Assembly: GCF_014353015.1 (NCBI RefSeq)
Contig: NZ_CP060704.1
Coordinates: 5,584,697 to 5,648,696 of the forward strand
Origin: Chitinimonas koreensis
GTDB taxonomy: Bacteria > Pseudomonadota > Gammaproteobacteria > Burkholderiales > Chitinimonadaceae
Length of the DNA stretch: 64,000 bases
Direction of reading: 5' to 3'
Under the pieces are notes generated by a model that saw only the letters and a list, made by a program, of their open reading frames with translations, was not told where the DNA came from and did no database searches. This document shows, piece after piece, positions 1 through 8,902 of this stretch (within the stretch, counting starts at the first letter, position 1; each line of letters starts with the position of its first letter). Position numbers and translations under genes: made by a program.

Positions 1-370
1 TGTAAAAGCCGGTTTCGAACTGCAGGCGGCGGACGACTTCGCTGGCCTCTTCGTGCGAATACGTGTCGGCGACGCGGCATGGTTGCCCCGCCTCATCGGC
101 CATCACGGCATGCACCACCGGCGACGCGACACCACTGATGCCGTCTTGAATATCCCGATCGTCCGGTGCTGCCTGGCCTTCGGTGATGAACACGAAGTCA
201 TTGGTGAAGATGCACGCACGGTCTTTGACCTGGTCGTCGCGCAGGTGCGATTGCGTCGGGTGCAGCGGGAAATGCTTCGGTGCACGTTCGTCGAATTGGA
301 CCGTGACGAAGCGCTGGATCGTGAGGCCGTGATAACCCCGGAGAAAGGGGTTGTTCAGAGGATGGGACAT
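1..370 (-). CDS. ICE hypothetical protein, cut by the left edge
   Basis: An open minus-strand frame starts at ATG 370 and is still open at base 1, giving about 123 residues that begin MSHPLNNPFLRGYHG. I do not recognise the family. The start has an AGGAGTCGCC stretch just upstream, a good ribosome binding site. It follows the neighbouring small ICE genes in the same direction, so it is probably part of the same accessory operon. The C-terminus lies outside the window. Confidence 0.6.
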   Translation of the reverse strand, partial: MSHPLNNPFLRGYHGLTIQRFVTVQFDERAPKHFPLHPTQSHLRDDQVKDRACIFTNDFVFITEGQAAPDDRDIQDGISGVASPVVHAVMADEAGQPCRVADTYSHEEASEVVRRLQFETGFY

Positions 371-466
371 GGCGACTCCTGTGTAGAAGTGCCGAAGCCC
401 CTGCCGGGAGCGAGCCCCGGCGAGCGGATGAAAAACAATGGCCACCTCGCGGTGGTGATGAAACCG

Positions 467-769
467 TCAGCGCGCGAGCACGTTTTTGACGGGGTAGCGC
501 ACGGTCAGGACATGCCTGCCGTTGTGATCGCGAAAAGTCGTGCCATCGGGAACGGGCACCCAGTTGATCCAGTCATGGACTTCCACCGTAGTGCCATCGA
601 CCAACCGCGCACGGAACCACCGGCCTGGCAGGTGCTCGTCACCATAGAAGCCCGCGAGTGTTCGGGTGTGATGCTCGTTGAGCCGGCGTACGGTTTGCCG
701 AAGGGTCGGCGCTTTGCGTGATTGCGGCGTCGGTGACGAGACCGCGACGGCGCGGGGTGTTCGGGGCAT
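467..769 (-). CDS. ICE hypothetical protein, 100 aa
   Basis: The protein begins MPRTPRAVAVSS and has a basic, disordered first 30 residues followed by a compact C-terminal half with motifs GRWFRARLVDGTTVEVHDWI and VRYPVKNVLAR. I chose ATG 769 because AGGAG lies 7 bases upstream; a longer reading to 973 would overlap the next gene and lacks such a site. No known family was recognised. The direction and spacing place it in the string of small ICE genes downstream of topB. Confidence 0.55.
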   Translation of the reverse strand: MPRTPRAVAVSSPTPQSRKAPTLRQTVRRLNEHHTRTLAGFYGDEHLPGRWFRARLVDGTTVEVHDWINWVPVPDGTTFRDHNGRHVLTVRYPVKNVLAR

Positions 770-854
770 GGCGCACTCCTGAAAAGCGGAGGGACATGGC
801 CCCGGCGGGACGCATGTCCCTCTCGGGGTGGATGAAGGAGAACGAACAGGCTGG

Positions 855-1247
855 TTACCAACCCACGTAGTTGAGGAGCAGATCGGCGATGACTTGCCGA
901 CGTTCCAGATCGAGATTCTGGAAATCGGCGAGACCGTGGAATCCGCAGCGCTTGAGCATCGCGCCACCCTCACGGTCGTTGTAGAAGCTCACCATCGCCG
1001 ACAGGAACATCTTCTGGCCCGAGCTCAAGACGCCGAGCGCATCGTTGGCCAGGAGCAAGTTGGGCCGCAGATCCCATTTCGTCTTGGCGCGGCGGAGACC
1101 TTCTTCCGTACCATCACCGAACCATTGGGCGCCTGCGATCTCCACGCCGCGCTTCCATGCGCGAAAGAATGCGGCCGGCGCTTTGTCGAAATGCGCGATG
1201 TCCCGCGCGACCTGATCGAAAACCTCGTGACGCAACGGCAGATTCAT
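855..1247 (-). CDS. ICE hypothetical protein, 130 aa
   Basis: The product begins MNLPLRHEVFDQVARD and looks like a soluble, mostly helical protein, ending LNYVGW. The start ATG 1247 is preceded by AAGGAG. Proteins of this kind are common near topB in PAPI/PFGI-type conjugative elements, but I cannot name a function. It is co-oriented with its neighbours, with a gap of about 25 bases to the gene upstream. Confidence 0.6.
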   Translation of the reverse strand: MNLPLRHEVFDQVARDIAHFDKAPAAFFRAWKRGVEIAGAQWFGDGTEEGLRRAKTKWDLRPNLLLANDALGVLSSGQKMFLSAMVSFYNDREGGAMLKRCGFHGLADFQNLDLERRQVIADLLLNYVGW

Positions 1248-1272
1248 GATGAAGCTCCTTGCTGGTTGAGAA

Positions 1273-1509
1273 CTACGGATAGGCGCGCTGCGTCCAGACG
1301 TGGTTGTCCAACGCGTGCTGGGCGGCTTCGTAGGTCGGGAAGTACTCGACGGATTCCCGCGAAAACGGGCCTTCGTCGTCCTTCGTGCCGATGTAGTGGC
1401 CGGCTGCGCTACGCAGCACCTGCACAGGCAGCGATTTGCCGCTGTAGCGCAGGGCGAGCGCACCCATGCATACCGTTGGCGCGGGGGAAGATGCCGAGGG
1501 TTCGGACAT
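1273..1509 (-). CDS. ICE hypothetical protein, 78 aa
   Basis: This small protein begins MSEPSASSPAPTVCMGALAL and contains the stretch YFPTYEAAQHALDNHVW, which resembles the small modular domains that follow topB in ICEs. ATG 1509 has AAGGAG 6 bases upstream, which favours it over a longer start at 1560. No function can be assigned. Confidence 0.55.
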   Translation of the reverse strand: MSEPSASSPAPTVCMGALALRYSGKSLPVQVLRSAAGHYIGTKDDEGPFSRESVEYFPTYEAAQHALDNHVWTQRAYP

Positions 1510-1757
1510 GCCGTGCTCCTTGCGAATCGGGGAGCACGCATCCCAGGGGATGGCTCCCATGGGGGGGTGAAAAATGCATCGTCGCCAGGGCGAGCGTCCG
1601 CGGATTCGATGCGAAGCGGACTGGTTCGATCAATGCGGCGAACCGCATTGCAGCCTTGAAGATCGAGGCTGCCAGGGCATGGTGCTGACGACGTCAGCGA
1701 CACATGAGGCGAGCATGGAAGCGCGGCATGGTGCCGTCGCGGAGGAAACCGAACTGC

Positions 1758-2144
1758 CTAGCGTCCGCTTTGCGAGAGCGCCTGCAGCAAACGCTCACCG
1801 ACCCAGGCGATGCATGGCACCGCCATCGAATTGCCGATGGCCTTGTAGCGTGGTGCATCGGCGGCGGGCCGGCCGCGATAAGGCACCTGCGTGTAGTGGT
1901 CCGGCATGCCCTGCAGGCGCTCGCACTCCACCGGCATCAACCGGCGCACGCGCCATTGCGACCAGTTCGCCGCCGCCGGATCGATCGGGCTGTAGTGGAG
2001 GTGGACGTCGTCGAGCGGCGTCAGAACGTGGCCGTCGTCGCCACCAACGCTGCCTGTGAACAATGTTGGCGGAAGGCCATTGGCCAGTGCCATAGACATG
2101 CCACCTGCCAGGAACCAAATGCCAAAGTATCGCCCGGCCTTGGA
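1758..2144 (-). pseudogene. C-terminal fragment of a DNA cytosine-5 methyltransferase
   Basis: The frame carries the last two conserved blocks of C5 methyltransferases: RRLMPVECERLQGMPDHYT (motif IX-like region) and YKAIGNSMAVPCIAWVGERL (motif X). The catalytic PCQ block and the SAM-binding N-terminus are absent; the frame closes with a stop at 2145-2147 next to the inserted two-gene module. An internal ATG at 2099 could still be translated, but the product could not methylate DNA. ICEs often carry an intact orphan methyltransferase here, so this is a remnant cut by the arrival of the neighbouring module. Confidence 0.75.
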
Positions 2145-2173
2145 CTAACTTGCCGCAACCGAAAAAGTGCGAG

Positions 2174-3406
2174 TCAAGGCCATAAGGGGATTTGTCGAAC
2201 CATCCACTGCTGGAAGCCTGGGTGAAACTTCCATGCGAGCAGTGCGAGGCCCATTGCTATGGGCAGCCATGCGAGTACTCGTAGCAACCATAGGGTTCGT
2301 ACAAGGAACGAGCGCTGTTTGGCAAAACCTCGCTCGGCCTGTTCTAGCCGGCCCGCGATAGATGCGGGATAGCTCTTTATCTTCTTTTTGAATTGGTCAA
2401 ATATTATATTAAAACCGTGATCAATACGCGCTAGTTGCAAGAGTTGATTGTGAGTCATTCCGGAGAATAACAGCACCACCAGGATAGCGCCTAGGAAAAG
2501 CAGATAGGCTTCGATTATTCCTTCTGTCTTATAAATGACGGCGAGCACGGCAAGTGGTAATGGAAGCCCGAGGAATTTGGCAGCACTATCGCCCATGACA
2601 GAGCTAATTTTCCCCGAAAAATCCAGTTCCATCTGCGCAATCTCCAGTCGCACTTTCTCAAACGAAAAATTGCTTACGAAGCAATCAATATCAAATGCAT
2701 ATTTTTCGAGCACCTCTGGCCAGCAATTAATTAAGAACGTAAATGTGTTTACATCCGAGGGCGCGCGACCAATAGCATCGGCCACAGCAAGCCGGAATAA
2801 AGATCGATGCTCATGAATGTGAAGTGCATGCGAGTTCTCATCGGATGCGATTCTACGCAGCGGCAAGAGATTGAGGCGATTCTCGGCAAGAGTGGATGGT
2901 TCTAGCTTAGTAGACAGGCTTAATGTGCGCGGCGGCGCCTTTTCTCCTGCAGGAATGACAAAGATGAGCTTCTTGGGTGAAGTTGCTGTGCTGGTATCGT
3001 CGACCAGTGAGATCGCACTCAGCAGGTGTATAAGATCGCATAACTCATAGGCATGTTGCAGACGTTCGGGCTCATTTGGTTCTCCCGCAAGATAATCATC
3101 TTCGACCACATAGAAGTTCTGCGGACGCTCTCCCCGACTCAATGTGCGAGATCTAGCTACTAGTTCATCAACGTTCGAATAGAAACGGCCATGCTCATTG
3201 TCGGCAAGTAACCAGCAGAATTCTACGTAGTCATCATTCGTCCATTCAGGGGAATCTTCAAAACGGCCATATGTGTCATCCACGCTCTCACAAGCAGAAA
3301 TGACTGTCCGAAGAGTTTCAGACACAGAGCCAGAATAGCAAAATTTCCCGTCTTCGATTACGGAACGTTTGCTCTCCCTGTACAGTGACACAATATGTGA
3401 GAACAT
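2174..3406 (-). CDS. Unrecognised membrane protein, partner of the NdpA-like protein
   Basis: This 410-residue protein has a soluble N-terminal part of about 270 residues and a hydrophobic C-terminal part. Helices are expected near residues 278-293, 298-316 and 371-392, with a charged, lysine-rich segment (FDQFKKKIKS) between the second and third. I recognise no family. It starts 3 bases after the stop of the upstream NdpA-like gene (TAA-GTT-ATG), so the two are almost certainly translated together. The base composition is clearly more AT-rich than the surrounding ICE genes, which points to a separate origin. A sensor plus membrane-effector pair is an inference from architecture only. Confidence 0.75.
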   Translation of the reverse strand: MFSHIVSLYRESKRSVIEDGKFCYSGSVSETLRTVISACESVDDTYGRFEDSPEWTNDDYVEFCWLLADNEHGRFYSNVDELVARSRTLSRGERPQNFYVVEDDYLAGEPNEPERLQHAYELCDLIHLLSAISLVDDTSTATSPKKLIFVIPAGEKAPPRTLSLSTKLEPSTLAENRLNLLPLRRIASDENSHALHIHEHRSLFRLAVADAIGRAPSDVNTFTFLINCWPEVLEKYAFDIDCFVSNFSFEKVRLEIAQMELDFSGKISSVMGDSAAKFLGLPLPLAVLAVIYKTEGIIEAYLLFLGAILVVLLFSGMTHNQLLQLARIDHGFNIIFDQFKKKIKSYPASIAGRLEQAERGFAKQRSFLVRTLWLLRVLAWLPIAMGLALLAWKFHPGFQQWMVRQIPLWP

Positions 3407-3409
3407 AAC

Positions 3410-4543
3410 TTACCCAGCAGCTATTACCGGCAATTGCGCCCGAGCGGCAAGTGCTTCTTCGACTTTATTCACCATGTCCTGTGGCAGGCGGGTGAACTTA
3501 AGGCTTTGCTCCTCCGCATCATAGATTATTTCTGCATCTTGAACACCAAGCGCGCCGTTTTCGAAGCTGATTTGCCAGTGTGATGATTTTCCCGCAATTC
3601 TGGTATAGACGCGCAATGCTTTCGCACTTACGGGGAACTCGTCAGGAATTTGTACACTTTCACTGTTCAGGTGTCCCTTCAGCCCATCAACGTGATGTTC
3701 CAGATCCACGCCGACGACATGTCGAACTACAGCGGCGATTTTATCGAGTGTAATCATGGCACCGTCCTCTCGTGCCTGCATGTACTCGATTACAGCGAGT
3801 CGAGCCGCAGAAGCTTTTTCTCTAATCGGCACGACAGATTTAACGAATGCGCGAACGGCGGTAACAACTGCTTTTGTCGTTCGGCCGGAAGCAACGCCCT
3901 TTTCACATCCAAGCGCTTCAACAAAGTACCCGGCGACGTCCGCCTGAGACCTGCGATTAATGAAACACAGGTATGTCTTTTCGGTGGTTTCCTCCGCCTC
4001 CTGTTCTGTGGCTAATCCATCCCCAGCGACCGGCGCCAAGAATTCACCATAGCGATCGAGGTTTACCCGCGCCGCTTGATGTAGTTTCGACAGATCAATC
4101 TCGATAATCTCGGTTGGCTCAAGTTCGGCAGAGAGGACCATGCCACCACGTTCCTTGATCATAGCTACGAGGAGAAATGTCGAACCCTGTGATCGATAAG
4201 CGAAGAAGCAGACGTGGCCACCTGTCGCAAAATTCTGAGCGGCGGCTTTGTCTTTAAGTTCTTTCATGGCCACCTTCGACATGGTGATAAATGTCTCTTC
4301 GGTGCAATCGCTAATCAACGGCTGTACGGAAGTGGGAAACATACCCTCGCGGCGATTAGTGCCGAACTGCCCCCAGAAGACCGCGCTCCCATCTTTTCCG
4401 ACCAGCTTAGCCAATTGTTCGGCTAAGGACCGCACAACTGGTTTAGTAACGTCCAAAACGGAGTCCCGCGTGCGGATGTCGGCGGCGGTAGCGCCAGTCG
4501 CCTTATCCAGAGTGTGAATGATCGCAAACCTGAGTTCGTCCAT
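3410..4543 (-). CDS. YejK/NdpA-like nucleoid-associated protein (NA37 family)
   Basis: The 377-residue product matches the 37-kDa nucleoid-associated protein family along its length: RDSVLDVTKPVVRSLAEQL near the N-terminus, then FATGGHVCFFAYR, STFLLVAMIKERGG, IIEIDLSKLHQAARVNLDRY, YLCFINRR and a C-terminal IIYDAEEQSLKFTRLP. E. coli YejK is about 335 residues. Family members bind DNA in the nucleoid; a precise role is not settled. Start ATG 4543 follows a G-rich tract that could serve as ribosome binding site; an upstream start at 4615 is possible. Its location in an ICE, coupled to a membrane protein gene, is unlike the housekeeping yejK and suggests an accessory or defence role. Confidence 0.85.
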   Translation of the reverse strand: MDELRFAIIHTLDKATGATAADIRTRDSVLDVTKPVVRSLAEQLAKLVGKDGSAVFWGQFGTNRREGMFPTSVQPLISDCTEETFITMSKVAMKELKDKAAAQNFATGGHVCFFAYRSQGSTFLLVAMIKERGGMVLSAELEPTEIIEIDLSKLHQAARVNLDRYGEFLAPVAGDGLATEQEAEETTEKTYLCFINRRSQADVAGYFVEALGCEKGVASGRTTKAVVTAVRAFVKSVVPIREKASAARLAVIEYMQAREDGAMITLDKIAAVVRHVVGVDLEHHVDGLKGHLNSESVQIPDEFPVSAKALRVYTRIAGKSSHWQISFENGALGVQDAEIIYDAEEQSLKFTRLPQDMVNKVEEALAARAQLPVIAAG

Positions 4544-5241
4544 AGCCCCCCCCAATATACGGCCCGCCCGTCGCAAGGATTGCGACCTGCCCGGCGATAG
4601 TCCAGCAACCAGCATGACCGGTGGGTCACGAATTATGCAATCGCGAGGGGTTACGTCGCAGCTTTCGTTGGTGTGTATCTAACATCTCGGCGGGTATCCG
4701 TCTGGGAACCTCTGACGCGGTAGCATTGAAGATGCGCATCAGTTTGCGATGTGCGTTACACAGAGAATAGACGCAAAGACCAGGGCGCCGAAGGCCCGAG
4801 AGCCTTCGGCTGGAGACGAAAAGAACCACCTGTGGGCTGCTGCAATCGGCCGTCGTCAAAAGCCGCGCTGCGTCAGCATTCGCACTCGGCCCGTATCGTG
4901 GCTGGGGCCGAAATCCTTCGGCACGCATCCGCGCACAAAGGGAGCCCGTTGTTCCGCCGGCGGGCACCGGCGCGGAATACCGTCGACCCGAAGGGTCTCC
5001 TGACGGCTCGCGTGCGATGGCGCACCGGCAAGGCTTCAGGAGACCCCTCGCGATCGACGGAAGAGACAGCGATCAGAGGAATGGCGACGGACGCGATTCG
5101 CGGAGAAGCGGCCTTCCCGCCTCATGGTCAAAGCGACCAGCGGAGACGTGCACACCGTTGCAGAAGGGAGCGCGCGCTGGGACTCCCGCGTGGCGCGGGA
5201 GGATGCCGCATCGCCTACTGCGATGCGGCAACGGGGAGAGG
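4544..5241. other. Gene-free stretch between the two-gene module and topB
   Basis: I see no convincing coding frame in these 700 bases on either strand; the short open frames have no start signals or family resemblance. The stretch contains several inverted repeats, for example CGAAGGC/GCCTTCG around 4790-4810 and a GCCGG/CCGGC-rich stem around 4955-4975. It could hold the promoter of the module, a structured RNA, or remnants of lost ICE genes. Confidence 0.4.
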
Positions 5242-7257
5242 TCAAGATGCCTTGCGTGAGATGCGACGCTTGCGCGGTGCCGTACTGCGGCCGGTCGAGC
5301 TTTCGAGCTGCTGCGTGCCCGTGCAATCGGGGTAGCGACTGCACGACCAGAACGCGCCGTTCTTGCCGTTGCGCTGCTGCATCGGCGAATTGCATTTCGG
5401 ACAGGCCGGCGCGGGCGGCAGGTCGATCGCGAGCGTCGCGCTGCGATACTGCTGCACGAGCTGAGCGACCCAGGCGGACTGCCGCGCGATGAACATCTCC
5501 AGCGTCATCTGTCCGGCCTCGATCATGTCGAGCGCCTGCTCCCACACTGCCGTGGTCCCCGGATCGGCGATCGCCGCCGGTACCGCGTCGATGAGCGTGA
5601 ATGCCGCGTCCGATGCACGAATGGCGCGGCCCTTCTTCACCAGATAGCCCCTTCCGATCAGGCCGGTAATGATGCTGGCACGCGTCGCCTCGGTGCCGAT
5701 CCCGGTCGTATCCTTGAGTTTCTGCTTCAGCCGCGGATCGGTGACCATCTTTGCGACACCCTTCATCGCTTTCACCAAGGCGCCCTGCGTGTAGTGCTTC
5801 GGCGGCAGCGTCTTCAGCGCCTTCAACTCGACCTGCTCGACGTCGCATCGCGTACCGCTGACCAGCGCCGGCAGAATCTGGCTACGCTGGACTGGCTCGT
5901 CCGACGCGGCATCCGGTGCATCGTCGACCAGCACCACCCGCCAGCCCGGCACCACGACACGCTTGCCCACCGCCTGCAGCGTCTCGCCGCCCGCGCTCAG
6001 CATGGTCGTCGTCCGGTCGAACTCGTGATGCGCGAGAAGCTGCGCCAGGTAGTGCGCGCGGATCAAGATGTAGACCGCGCGCTCCTTGTCCGTCATCGCG
6101 GAGAGGCACGTCGGCTCGATCGTCGGGATGATGCCGTGGTGCGCAGTGACCTTCTCGTCGTTCCAGGCGCGCGAGCGCTGGTTTCGGTCGAGCTGTGCGA
6201 TCAGTGGCCGAAGACTGGGATCGGTGACGAGCAGCGCATCGAGGACGGCCGGCACTTCGGCCAGCATGCTGGTGGGCAGGTAGCCGGAATCCGAGCGCGG
6301 GTACGTGGTCGCCTTGTGCGTCTCGTACAGCGACTGTGCGATGTCCAAGGTCTCCTGCACGTCGAGACCGAGCTGGCGCGAGCAGACTTCCTGCAGCGTG
6401 CTCAGGTCGAACGGCAGCGGCGCCGCCTCGCGCACACGCTCGGTTTCGACGGACTGCACCTGCGCTTCGCGTGCACCACGGATGCGCTCGACCGCTCGCT
6501 GCGCGATCGGCTGCTGCAGGCATCGGCCTTCGGCATCGGCACTGCCTTCAGGTGCGATCCAGTCGGCCTTGAAGGACTGGCCAGCGTGCGATAGCACGAC
6601 GTCGACGACCCAATACGGCACGGCGACGAAGCGCGCGATCTCGCGATCACGGTCCACCACCAGGCGCAGCGTCGGCGTTTGCACCCTGCCCACGGACAGC
6701 ACACCGGAGTAGCCGGCCTTGCGTCCGAGCACGGTGAACAACCGGCTCAGGTTCATCCCGATGAGCCAGTCCGCGCGCGAGCGGGCGAGCGCCGCGTAGT
6801 ACATCGGCAGGGTTTCGGTCGCCGGCTTCAATGCCGCGAGCGCAGCGCGAATCGAAGCATCGTTGAGCGCCGACAACCACAGGCGCTGCACGGAGCCGCG
6901 GTAGCCGCACAGATCGAGGATTTCGCGGGCGATCATCTCGCCTTCGCGATCCGCGTCGGTGGCAATCACCAGGTGTGTAGCACGACCGATGAGCTGGGTG
7001 ACGATCTTGAGCTGCGCCGCGGTCGACGTCTTAGGTTCGACGCGCCAGCGCTCGGGAATGATGGGCAACTGCTCCAGCGACCAGCGCCTGTACTGCTCGC
7101 CGTACGCCTCCGGTGGCACCGCTTCGACCAGATGACCGATGCACCAGGTCACGACGATGCCGGGACCGTTGTAGCAGCCGGATCCACGCTGGCTCGCGCC
7201 AAGGACGCGAGCAATGTCCTTGCCTTGGGATGGCTTCTCGCACAGGAACACGCGCAT
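5242..7257 (-). CDS. topB: DNA topoisomerase III of the ICE
   Basis: This is a 671-residue type IA topoisomerase. The Toprim acidic triad region DADREGE lies near residues 101-107, the catalytic tyrosine is in TTYPRSDS near residue 319, and a single C-terminal zinc-ribbon (CPKC...CSRYPDC) sits near residues 624-650. Type IA enzymes nick and pass single strands; ICE-borne TopB is thought to help resolve DNA during replication or transfer. GGAGG lies 5 bases before ATG 7257. TopB is a hallmark of the PAPI/SPI-7-type ICE module together with SSB, PFL_4669 and STY4528, which lie 16 kb to the right because cargo has been inserted between them. Confidence 0.97.
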   Translation of the reverse strand: MRVFLCEKPSQGKDIARVLGASQRGSGCYNGPGIVVTWCIGHLVEAVPPEAYGEQYRRWSLEQLPIIPERWRVEPKTSTAAQLKIVTQLIGRATHLVIATDADREGEMIAREILDLCGYRGSVQRLWLSALNDASIRAALAALKPATETLPMYYAALARSRADWLIGMNLSRLFTVLGRKAGYSGVLSVGRVQTPTLRLVVDRDREIARFVAVPYWVVDVVLSHAGQSFKADWIAPEGSADAEGRCLQQPIAQRAVERIRGAREAQVQSVETERVREAAPLPFDLSTLQEVCSRQLGLDVQETLDIAQSLYETHKATTYPRSDSGYLPTSMLAEVPAVLDALLVTDPSLRPLIAQLDRNQRSRAWNDEKVTAHHGIIPTIEPTCLSAMTDKERAVYILIRAHYLAQLLAHHEFDRTTTMLSAGGETLQAVGKRVVVPGWRVVLVDDAPDAASDEPVQRSQILPALVSGTRCDVEQVELKALKTLPPKHYTQGALVKAMKGVAKMVTDPRLKQKLKDTTGIGTEATRASIITGLIGRGYLVKKGRAIRASDAAFTLIDAVPAAIADPGTTAVWEQALDMIEAGQMTLEMFIARQSAWVAQLVQQYRSATLAIDLPPAPACPKCNSPMQQRNGKNGAFWSCSRYPDCTGTQQLESSTGRSTAPRKRRISRKAS

Positions 7258-7786
7258 GAAGCCTCCAGGTTGTGCGTGATCGTTTTCGGATGACGATCAG
7301 CATCCCTGTCGGGCATACGATGGGCAGCAAACAACACGGCAACGCAGGCCGCCGCATATGCCGGGCCGGAGGATCAGCTTGGTTGGTGCAGGTCCAAGAT
7401 CGGTGTTGGCGCATGAAAGCGGAAGTTTATTGCGGCAGCCGCTTTCAGGTTATGTGTGGCAGCATTATCTTGCTGAATATGAACTGGTAACTGCCGTCTG
7501 CAGCCTTTTCGAGGACCACCATGTTATCCGACTGCCAAAACAAGAAGAGGTCAAGTAGCCGATAGTGAAACATGTCCCGAACCATGCGGATCAGGATTAG
7601 GGTGATTCCCAAGGGGAATGGACGAACGACGTATTGACCTGCGCACCTATCCATGTGCTCGTCCATCATTTCAATAAAGCGTGCGCTGCGACGTGAACTA
7701 AGCACGACTCGAACGACACCTTCTTTTTCCAGTATCTGATCGAGTCGCCCAAGGTCAATATCTTTGTACGTCAACACCACATTAGG

Positions 7787-8854
7787 TGTCGCATCCCGGA
7801 CGATCATATCAGCCAACGTATTTGGAAGCTGGCCCTCGCCCGACAAGCGATGGGTAAACTCCTAGCCTCGCTCCAGACTGTCGCCACATGATCGTTCGCC
7901 TCCACAAGCAAGCCCGTACCACCCCTGCCATTCGCGCCGAAATCCAGGCTGCCAGCGGTACTCACGTCGAACTCGCCCAGCGTTTCAACGTCAGCGTCGC
8001 CACCATCATCAAATGGCGTAATCGACGCAGCGTCGAGGATCGCTCCCATACCGCACACACGCTTCAAACCCGTCTGCTCCCTGCTCAGGAGGCCGTCGCC
8101 GTCGAATTACGCCAGACCTTGAAGCTCGGCCTGGACGATTTGCTGGTCGTCGTACGCGAATTCCTCAATCCGAAAGTGTCCCGTTCCGGCCTGGATCGCT
8201 GCCTGCGCCGGCATGGCGTCGGCAACCTGCGCGATCTGGAGCCCGCCCGCGCGGCTACGCCCAAACACAAGCCGTTCAAGTTCTACGAACCAGGTTACGT
8301 GCATCTGGATGTGAAATATCTGCCGCAGATGCCGGATGAAACCGAACGGCGCTATCTGTTCGTCGCCATCGATCGTGCCACCCGCTGGGGATTCGTGCAG
8401 ATTCGTCCACACAAGACAGCCATGGCGGCCCGCGGCTTTCTGGCTGCGCTGAGCAAGGCGGCGCCGTTCAAATTACGGACACTGCTGACAGACAACGGTG
8501 GCGAGTTCACGGACCGCTTGTTCAACAAGCAAAAGCAGGCAAGTGGCGAGCATGAGTTCGACCGGCTGTGCCAGTCGCTCGGGATCGAACACCGGCTGAC
8601 CAAGCCGCGCCATCCGCAAACCAACGGCATGGTCGAGCGGTTCAATGGACGCATCGCCGAGGTACTGGCCACGCACCGCTTCCAGTCCGGCGAGGACTTG
8701 GGCCGGACGATCGAGCGCTATGTCTGGCTGTACAACCAGCAATTGCCGCAACTGGCACTGCAGCATCAAACCCCGATGCAGGCGCTGAAAAACTGGCAGC
8801 GGGACAAGCCAGATTTATTCAGTAAGCGCGTAACCAATCGTCCGGGACTAGACA
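7787..8854 (+). mobile_element. IS481-family insertion sequence, 1,068 bp
   Basis: The ends are imperfect inverted repeats: TGTCGCATCCCGGACGAT at the left and TGTCTAGTCCCGGACGAT read inward from the right, 15 of 18 bases the same. A 6-base target duplication, ATTAGG, flanks it at 7781-7786 and 8855-8860. The single gene inside is an intact IS481-type transposase. The exact duplications show a simple, recent insertion into a minus-strand gene. Confidence 0.93.
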
Positions 8855-8859
8855 ATTAG
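7888..8859 (+). CDS. IS481-family transposase
   Basis: The 323-residue protein has an N-terminal helix-turn-helix (ELAQRFNVSVATIIKWRNR, about residues 30-50) and an rve/integrase core with the DDE residues in HLDVKY, LLTDNGGEF and GMVERFNGRI. The reading frame passes through the right inverted repeat and the stop codon TAG (8857-8859) lies in the target duplication, so host DNA supplies the stop. All catalytic residues are present, so it is probably active. Confidence 0.95.
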   Translation: MIVRLHKQARTTPAIRAEIQAASGTHVELAQRFNVSVATIIKWRNRRSVEDRSHTAHTLQTRLLPAQEAVAVELRQTLKLGLDDLLVVVREFLNPKVSRSGLDRCLRRHGVGNLRDLEPARAATPKHKPFKFYEPGYVHLDVKYLPQMPDETERRYLFVAIDRATRWGFVQIRPHKTAMAARGFLAALSKAAPFKLRTLLTDNGGEFTDRLFNKQKQASGEHEFDRLCQSLGIEHRLTKPRHPQTNGMVERFNGRIAEVLATHRFQSGEDLGRTIERYVWLYNQQLPQLALQHQTPMQALKNWQRDKPDLFSKRVTNRPGLDN

Positions 8860-8902
8860 GCATGCGGTCGCTTTCGTACGCAATGCACGTCAGCCATTCG
8901 CG

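Larger units (their letters stand above)
7445..8863 (-). pseudogene. Unknown 114-aa gene interrupted by an IS481-family element after its start codon
   Basis: If the insertion and one copy of the target duplication are removed, ATG (8861-8863) joins directly to CCT AAT... and gives a clean 114-residue frame ending at 7445 (MPNVVLTYKDIDLGRLDQIL at its start). The length closes exactly, which supports the reconstruction. The C-terminal part has a hydrophobic segment (LGITLILIRMVRDM). I do not recognise the family. It is the last gene in the minus-strand series behind the first RHS locus, so an immunity or orphan toxin-module role is possible. No strong ribosome binding site is visible before the ATG. 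Confidence 0.6.

Noticed and set aside
4626..4967. 113-residue minus-strand gene before the two-gene module
   Set aside because: There is no ribosome binding site, its composition is biased, and it shows no methyltransferase motifs or other family.
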